Positions 60,904 to 64,000 of a stretch of DNA of 64,000 nucleotides are shown in pieces. The position numbers were made by a program, and so were the translations under genes. The notes beneath the pieces were generated by a model. That model searched no databases. It saw only the letters and a program-made list of their open reading frames with translations, and had not been told where the DNA came from. Position 1 is the stretch's first letter. The number at the start of each line of letters is the position of its first letter. Source of the stretch: Stappia taiwanensis (GTDB lineage: Bacteria; Pseudomonadota; Alphaproteobacteria; Rhizobiales; Stappiaceae); the NCBI RefSeq assembly GCF_014635285.1, contig NZ_BMCR01000001.1:62001-126000 (forward strand), given 5' to 3'.

Positions 60904-61475
60904 GAGGCGAACCACTCCTGGTGAGGCTGGCCAACGCGATCGCGGTGGTCGGCCTGACCGCCTTGCTGGCGGTGACGGCTCTGGTGCTGCTCGATGTGTT
61001 GCTGCGCTCGAGCGCCGTCCTCGCCTTGCGGGACAGCTGGCCGCCTCTGGACATGTGGTTGCTGGAACATGGGTTCGACGGGCTGTCCGACCTTTACGCA
61101 CCGTTGGGGATCGTCGCTGTCGCGGCCTGTTTCCCGGCGATGCTGGTCACCCGCTCGGCGATCACCGTGCGCTTCCTCACCCAGACCTTTCCCTGGCGTT
61201 TCCGGGAAGCCTTCGAGGCGGTCGGGGCCGCCATGCTGCTGGCGATGTTTGGCCTGATGGCCTGGTGGACGAGCGAATACGCGCTCGACCTCTGGCACTC
61301 CGGCGAGACGACCTGGCTCTTGGAAATCCCCCGCTGGCCGGCCTTTGCCATCACCTGTGTCTGCCTCTGGCTCGGCGTCGTCATTCAGACGGTCGTGGCC
61401 CTCCGGCAGGTGGCGGTGGTTTTCGCCAAGGTCGAACCGCCCACCCTTCCGCCAAGCGTTAGCGAGATCGAGTAG
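60900..61475 (+). CDS. dctQ: TRAP transporter small membrane subunit (DctQ)
   Basis: A 191-residue protein with four hydrophobic segments, beginning LANAIAVVGLTALLAVTALVLLDVLL and including PLGIVAVAACFPAMLV. These fit the DctQ layout. GTG 60900 overlaps the binding-protein stop by four bases (GTGA), so translation is coupled. A second GTG at 60921 is an alternative. It pairs with DctM, the next gene. Confidence 0.8.
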   Translation: MRGEPLLVRLANAIAVVGLTALLAVTALVLLDVLLRSSAVLALRDSWPPLDMWLLEHGFDGLSDLYAPLGIVAVAACFPAMLVTRSAITVRFLTQTFPWRFREAFEAVGAAMLLAMFGLMAWWTSEYALDLWHSGETTWLLEIPRWPAFAITCVCLWLGVVIQTVVALRQVAVVFAKVEPPTLPPSVSEIE

Positions 61476-61478
61476 CCC

Positions 61479-62771
61479 ATGTCTCCTGTCCTGATCGGCC
61501 TTCTGGGTTTGGCCGCGCTGCTTGCGGTCATCCTGCTCAATGTCCCCATCGCCGCCGCCATGGCCGCGGTCGGCGTCCTCGGAACCCTGTTTCTCGATGC
61601 TCAGGCCTCCGTCTTTTCCCTGTTCGGCACCGCCACCGTGCAGGCGCTTTCCTCGCAGGAACTGATTGTCATTCCGCTGTTCATCCTGATGGGCGGTTTC
61701 GCGATCATCGCCGGCCTGTCAAAGGAGATCTACCGCCTCTCCCATGCCTGGATCGGCCACTTTCGCGGCGGTCTCGCTCTGACCACCGTCGGCACCAGTG
61801 CGATCTTCGGCGCGATCTGCGGCTCGTCCGTCGCCACCACGGCAACGATGGTGCAGGTCGCCTTGCCGGAAATGCGCAAGCGTGGCTATTCCAATGCGCT
61901 GATTGCCGGCTCCATCGCCGGTGGCGGCACGCTCGGCTCGCTCATTCCGCCGTCCGTGATCATGGTCGTCTACGCCATTCTCACCCAGCAGAGCGTGCTT
62001 GACCTGTTCCGGGCGGCGATCATTCCCTCGATCATGGCCGTGCTTCTCTACTTCGTGGCGATCCGGCTGGTCCTCTTGCGCAATCCGCAGGATGGCGAGG
62101 CCCTGCCGCGCTCCACCTGGGGCGAGCGGGCGCGTGCCACCGGACAGGCCCGGCTGACGCTGATGGTCGCCGGCGTGATGCTCGGCGGCATCTATTCCGG
62201 CATCTTCACCGTCAACGAAGGAGCGGCCATCGGCGTTCTGATGGTGCTGGTGACCTGCCTGGTTCGCCGCCGGCTGACCCGTGAGAACTTCATCCAGACG
62301 CTGATCCGCGCGGCCTCCAACATCGGCATGATCTATCTGATCCTGATCGGGGCGGAGATCTACAAGAGCTTCCTCACGCTTTCCGGCCTGCCGGCCGCGA
62401 CGGTCGATTGGGTCGGCGGTCTTGACCTGCCGCCGCTGCTGATCGTGTCGGTGGTGATCCTGCTCTACATCCTGCTCGGCTGCCTGTTCGACGCCATGGC
62501 GGCAATGATCCTGACCATGCCCTTCGTCTTCCCGCTGGTGGTCGGCCAGCTCGGCTACGATCCGGTCTGGTGGGGCATCATGAACGTCATGATCATCGAG
62601 ATCGGCATGATCACACCGCCGGTGGGCATCAACATCTTCGTGCTGCATGGCATGCGGCCCGACCTGAAACTGAGGCAGATCTATGCCGGTCTGACGCCCT
62701 TCGTGCTCATCGACGTGCTGCGCATCGTGATCTTCCTGCTGTTCCCCGGCCTGATGCTGGCCCTCGTCTAA
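61479..62771 (+). CDS. dctM: TRAP transporter large membrane subunit (DctM)
   Basis: A 430-residue permease of the DctM/ion-transporter superfamily with about 12 hydrophobic segments. Family motifs include GGFAIIAGLSKEIYRL, TTVGTSAIFGAICGSSVATTATMVQVALPEM, GGGTLGSLIPPSVIMVVYAI and GMITPPVGINIFVLHG near the C-terminus. It starts three bases after DctQ. With DctP and DctQ it forms a complete Na+-driven importer. Confidence 0.9.
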   Translation: MSPVLIGLLGLAALLAVILLNVPIAAAMAAVGVLGTLFLDAQASVFSLFGTATVQALSSQELIVIPLFILMGGFAIIAGLSKEIYRLSHAWIGHFRGGLALTTVGTSAIFGAICGSSVATTATMVQVALPEMRKRGYSNALIAGSIAGGGTLGSLIPPSVIMVVYAILTQQSVLDLFRAAIIPSIMAVLLYFVAIRLVLLRNPQDGEALPRSTWGERARATGQARLTLMVAGVMLGGIYSGIFTVNEGAAIGVLMVLVTCLVRRRLTRENFIQTLIRAASNIGMIYLILIGAEIYKSFLTLSGLPAATVDWVGGLDLPPLLIVSVVILLYILLGCLFDAMAAMILTMPFVFPLVVGQLGYDPVWWGIMNVMIIEIGMITPPVGINIFVLHGMRPDLKLRQIYAGLTPFVLIDVLRIVIFLLFPGLMLALV

Positions 62772-62781
62772 GGAGACAGAC

Positions 62782-63954
62782 ATGTCGACCGCTTCCGGCC
62801 GTCCGCTGGACGGGGTGAGGATTCTCGACTTCACCCGCGTTCTGGCCGGCCCCTTCTGTACCGCGTTGCTTGCCGATATCGGTGCCGACGTCATCAAGAT
62901 CGAAAGCGCCACGGGCGACGATCAGCGGCATATGGGTGCCGTTCGCAATGGCCACTCGATCAATTTCGAGTTGATCAACCGCAACAAGAAAAGCCTGTGT
63001 CTCGACCTCAAGTCCGAGGCCGATCAGGAGACCGTGCGCCGGCTGCTGCCCTCCTGCGATGTGGTGGTGGAGAACTTCCGCCCCGGTGTCGCCGCGCGGT
63101 TGGGGCTCGATCACGAGACCCTGTCGGCGCAAAGGCCGGACCTGATCTACTGCTCGATTTCCGGCTTCGGCCAGGAGGGGCCGCTGGCGCGGGCGCCGAG
63201 CTACGACGTTGTCGCGCAGGCCATGAGCGGCTTCATGAGCGTGACTGGCGAGCCGGACGGGTCGCCCGTCTTTGCCGGGGATTCCATCGGCGACACGGTG
63301 CCGGGCATCTACGCCGCCTGGGCGATCTGTGCCGCGCTGTTCAAGCGTGAGCGGACAGGGCAGGGCGAGCGCATCGACGTGGCGATGTTCGACAGCCTGT
63401 TCTCGCTCCTGCCGACCGCGCTTTCGCAGCTTCAGTCGACGGGGGAGGCGCCGCAACGCTCCGGCGCGATCCATCCGCTGTCCGCCCCCTTCGGCGCCTA
63501 TCGCGCCGGCGACGGCTATTTCATCCTGGCCGTGGCCAATCGTCCTTTGTTCCAGCGCCTGGCGGAGTTGATCGGGCGCCCGGACCTTCCCGACGATCCG
63601 CGCTTCGACAGCGATCAGAACCGGCGTGCCAACGAACCGGCGCTGCGCGAGATCCTCGAAGGATGGGCAGGCGCCTTCTCCGCCACCGAGGTCATTGCCC
63701 GGCTGGAAGAGCACGGCATCCCCGCCGCGCCGATCTGGGATGTCGCGGAAGCGGCGGCCAGCCCGCAAGTTGCGGCGCGCAACCTTCTGACCCGTCAGGT
63801 CGCGACCGCCGCCGGTCCGCTCGACCTGCCCGAACAACCTGTCGTCTTTTCCGGCTCCCCGCGTGGGCAGCAGGCACCGGCGCCCGCCCTCGGCGGCGAC
63901 CGTGCGCATGTGGATGCGATCCTCGCCAAGAGCCGAGAACAGGAGAATACCTGA
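62782..63954 (+). CDS. Class III CoA-transferase (CaiB/BaiF family)
   Basis: A 390-residue CoA-transferase. The beginning LDGVRILDFTRVLAGPFCTALLADIGADVIKIE is the family N-terminus. VVVENFRPGVAARLG and SGFGQEGPLARAPSYDVVAQAMSG follow, the latter containing the catalytic Asp of the family, then GIYAAWAICAALFKRERTGQGERIDVAMFDSL. It starts 10 bases after DctM and overlaps the acyl-CoA dehydrogenase start, so it belongs to the same transcript. It probably activates the transported acid or a pathway intermediate to its CoA thioester. The CoA donor is unknown. Confidence 0.88.
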   Translation: MSTASGRPLDGVRILDFTRVLAGPFCTALLADIGADVIKIESATGDDQRHMGAVRNGHSINFELINRNKKSLCLDLKSEADQETVRRLLPSCDVVVENFRPGVAARLGLDHETLSAQRPDLIYCSISGFGQEGPLARAPSYDVVAQAMSGFMSVTGEPDGSPVFAGDSIGDTVPGIYAAWAICAALFKRERTGQGERIDVAMFDSLFSLLPTALSQLQSTGEAPQRSGAIHPLSAPFGAYRAGDGYFILAVANRPLFQRLAELIGRPDLPDDPRFDSDQNRRANEPALREILEGWAGAFSATEVIARLEEHGIPAAPIWDVAEAAASPQVAARNLLTRQVATAAGPLDLPEQPVVFSGSPRGQQAPAPALGGDRAHVDAILAKSREQENT

Positions 63955-64000
63955 TGGATTTGGCCTTTTCGCCCGAGGACCGGGCGTTTTTCGATCACGT
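63954..64000 (+). CDS. Acyl-CoA dehydrogenase, N-terminal fragment (window edge)
   Basis: Only 15 codons are in the window, MDLAFSPEDRAFFDH. They are characteristic of the start of acyl-CoA dehydrogenase family proteins (commonly MDLxFSPEDxAFRDEV). The ATG overlaps the CoA-transferase stop (TGATG). It would oxidise a CoA thioester made by the preceding enzyme. The call rests on a very short sequence. Confidence 0.6.
   Translation, partial: MDLAFSPEDRAFFDH

Overview
The window is GC-rich, densely packed and bacterial. The gene set fits an alphaproteobacterium, probably of the order Hyphomicrobiales (Rhizobiales) or a near relative. Pointers are the fused IolC-DUF2090 kinase in an iolCDEB run, an AGE-fold mannose-phosphate isomerase, Ugp/Mal-type and TRAP transporters, a CueR/HmrR regulator and the high third-position GC. 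No rRNA, tRNA, CRISPR array or complete insertion sequence was seen, so placement below class is inference.

Layout. 44-5858 (+): sugar-nucleotide genes for a surface polysaccharide (GDP-mannose branch plus a UDP-N-acetylhexosamine dehydrogenase). 5999-9136 (+): a type 2 (eukaryote-like) isoleucyl-tRNA synthetase. 9170-10073 (+): a copper-sensing CueR regulator behind its own CueR-type promoter, followed by a membrane-anchored cytochrome c. 10174-11502 (-): a DEAD-box helicase. 12281-17781 (+): myo-inositol catabolism genes iolCDEB with two GGAA-N6-TTCC operators upstream. 17837-19606 (-): an alcohol dehydrogenase and a HupE-type permease. 19962-28193 (+): a V-type ATPase operon in the order B-D-I-K-E-DUF2764-A, ending in a coupled phosphoglycolate phosphatase. 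28273-33030: single genes (oxidoreductase, methyltransferase, LysR regulator, SDR). 33069-38086 (-): a branched-chain 2-oxoacid dehydrogenase operon. 38341-38776: a MITE-like element abutting a kinase remnant. 38867-45880 (-): an RpiR regulator, PHP and HAD hydrolases and a complete sugar/polyol-type ABC importer. 46726-47491 (+): an Rnk-like regulator and a small zinc-ribbon protein. 47587-52586 (-): tetrathionate reductase ttrBCA behind a good FNR-type promoter. 53155-64000 (+): a LysR regulator with two DNA-binding domains and a catabolic operon (hydantoinase-like, N-carbamoyl amino acid amidohydrolase, DUF917, urocanase-like, TRAP transporter, CoA-transferase, start of an acyl-CoA dehydrogenase).

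The last operon is the best candidate for an under-described system. Its four enzymes line up with a route from (thio)urocanate-like imidazoles through a (thio)hydantoin propionate to N-carbamoyl-glutamate and glutamate, the logic known for ergothioneine breakdown. The urocanase homologue carries Ala where classical urocanases have the active-site Cys, and the hydantoinase homologue carries Gln for the first metal-binding His. Other points worth a second look are the V-ATPase gene order, a cyclic permutation of the order known from Chlamydia and Bacteroidetes, and the kinase remnant whose stop codon comes from a MITE terminal repeat.

All functions are inferred by reading sequences against remembered families. 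No database search was run.
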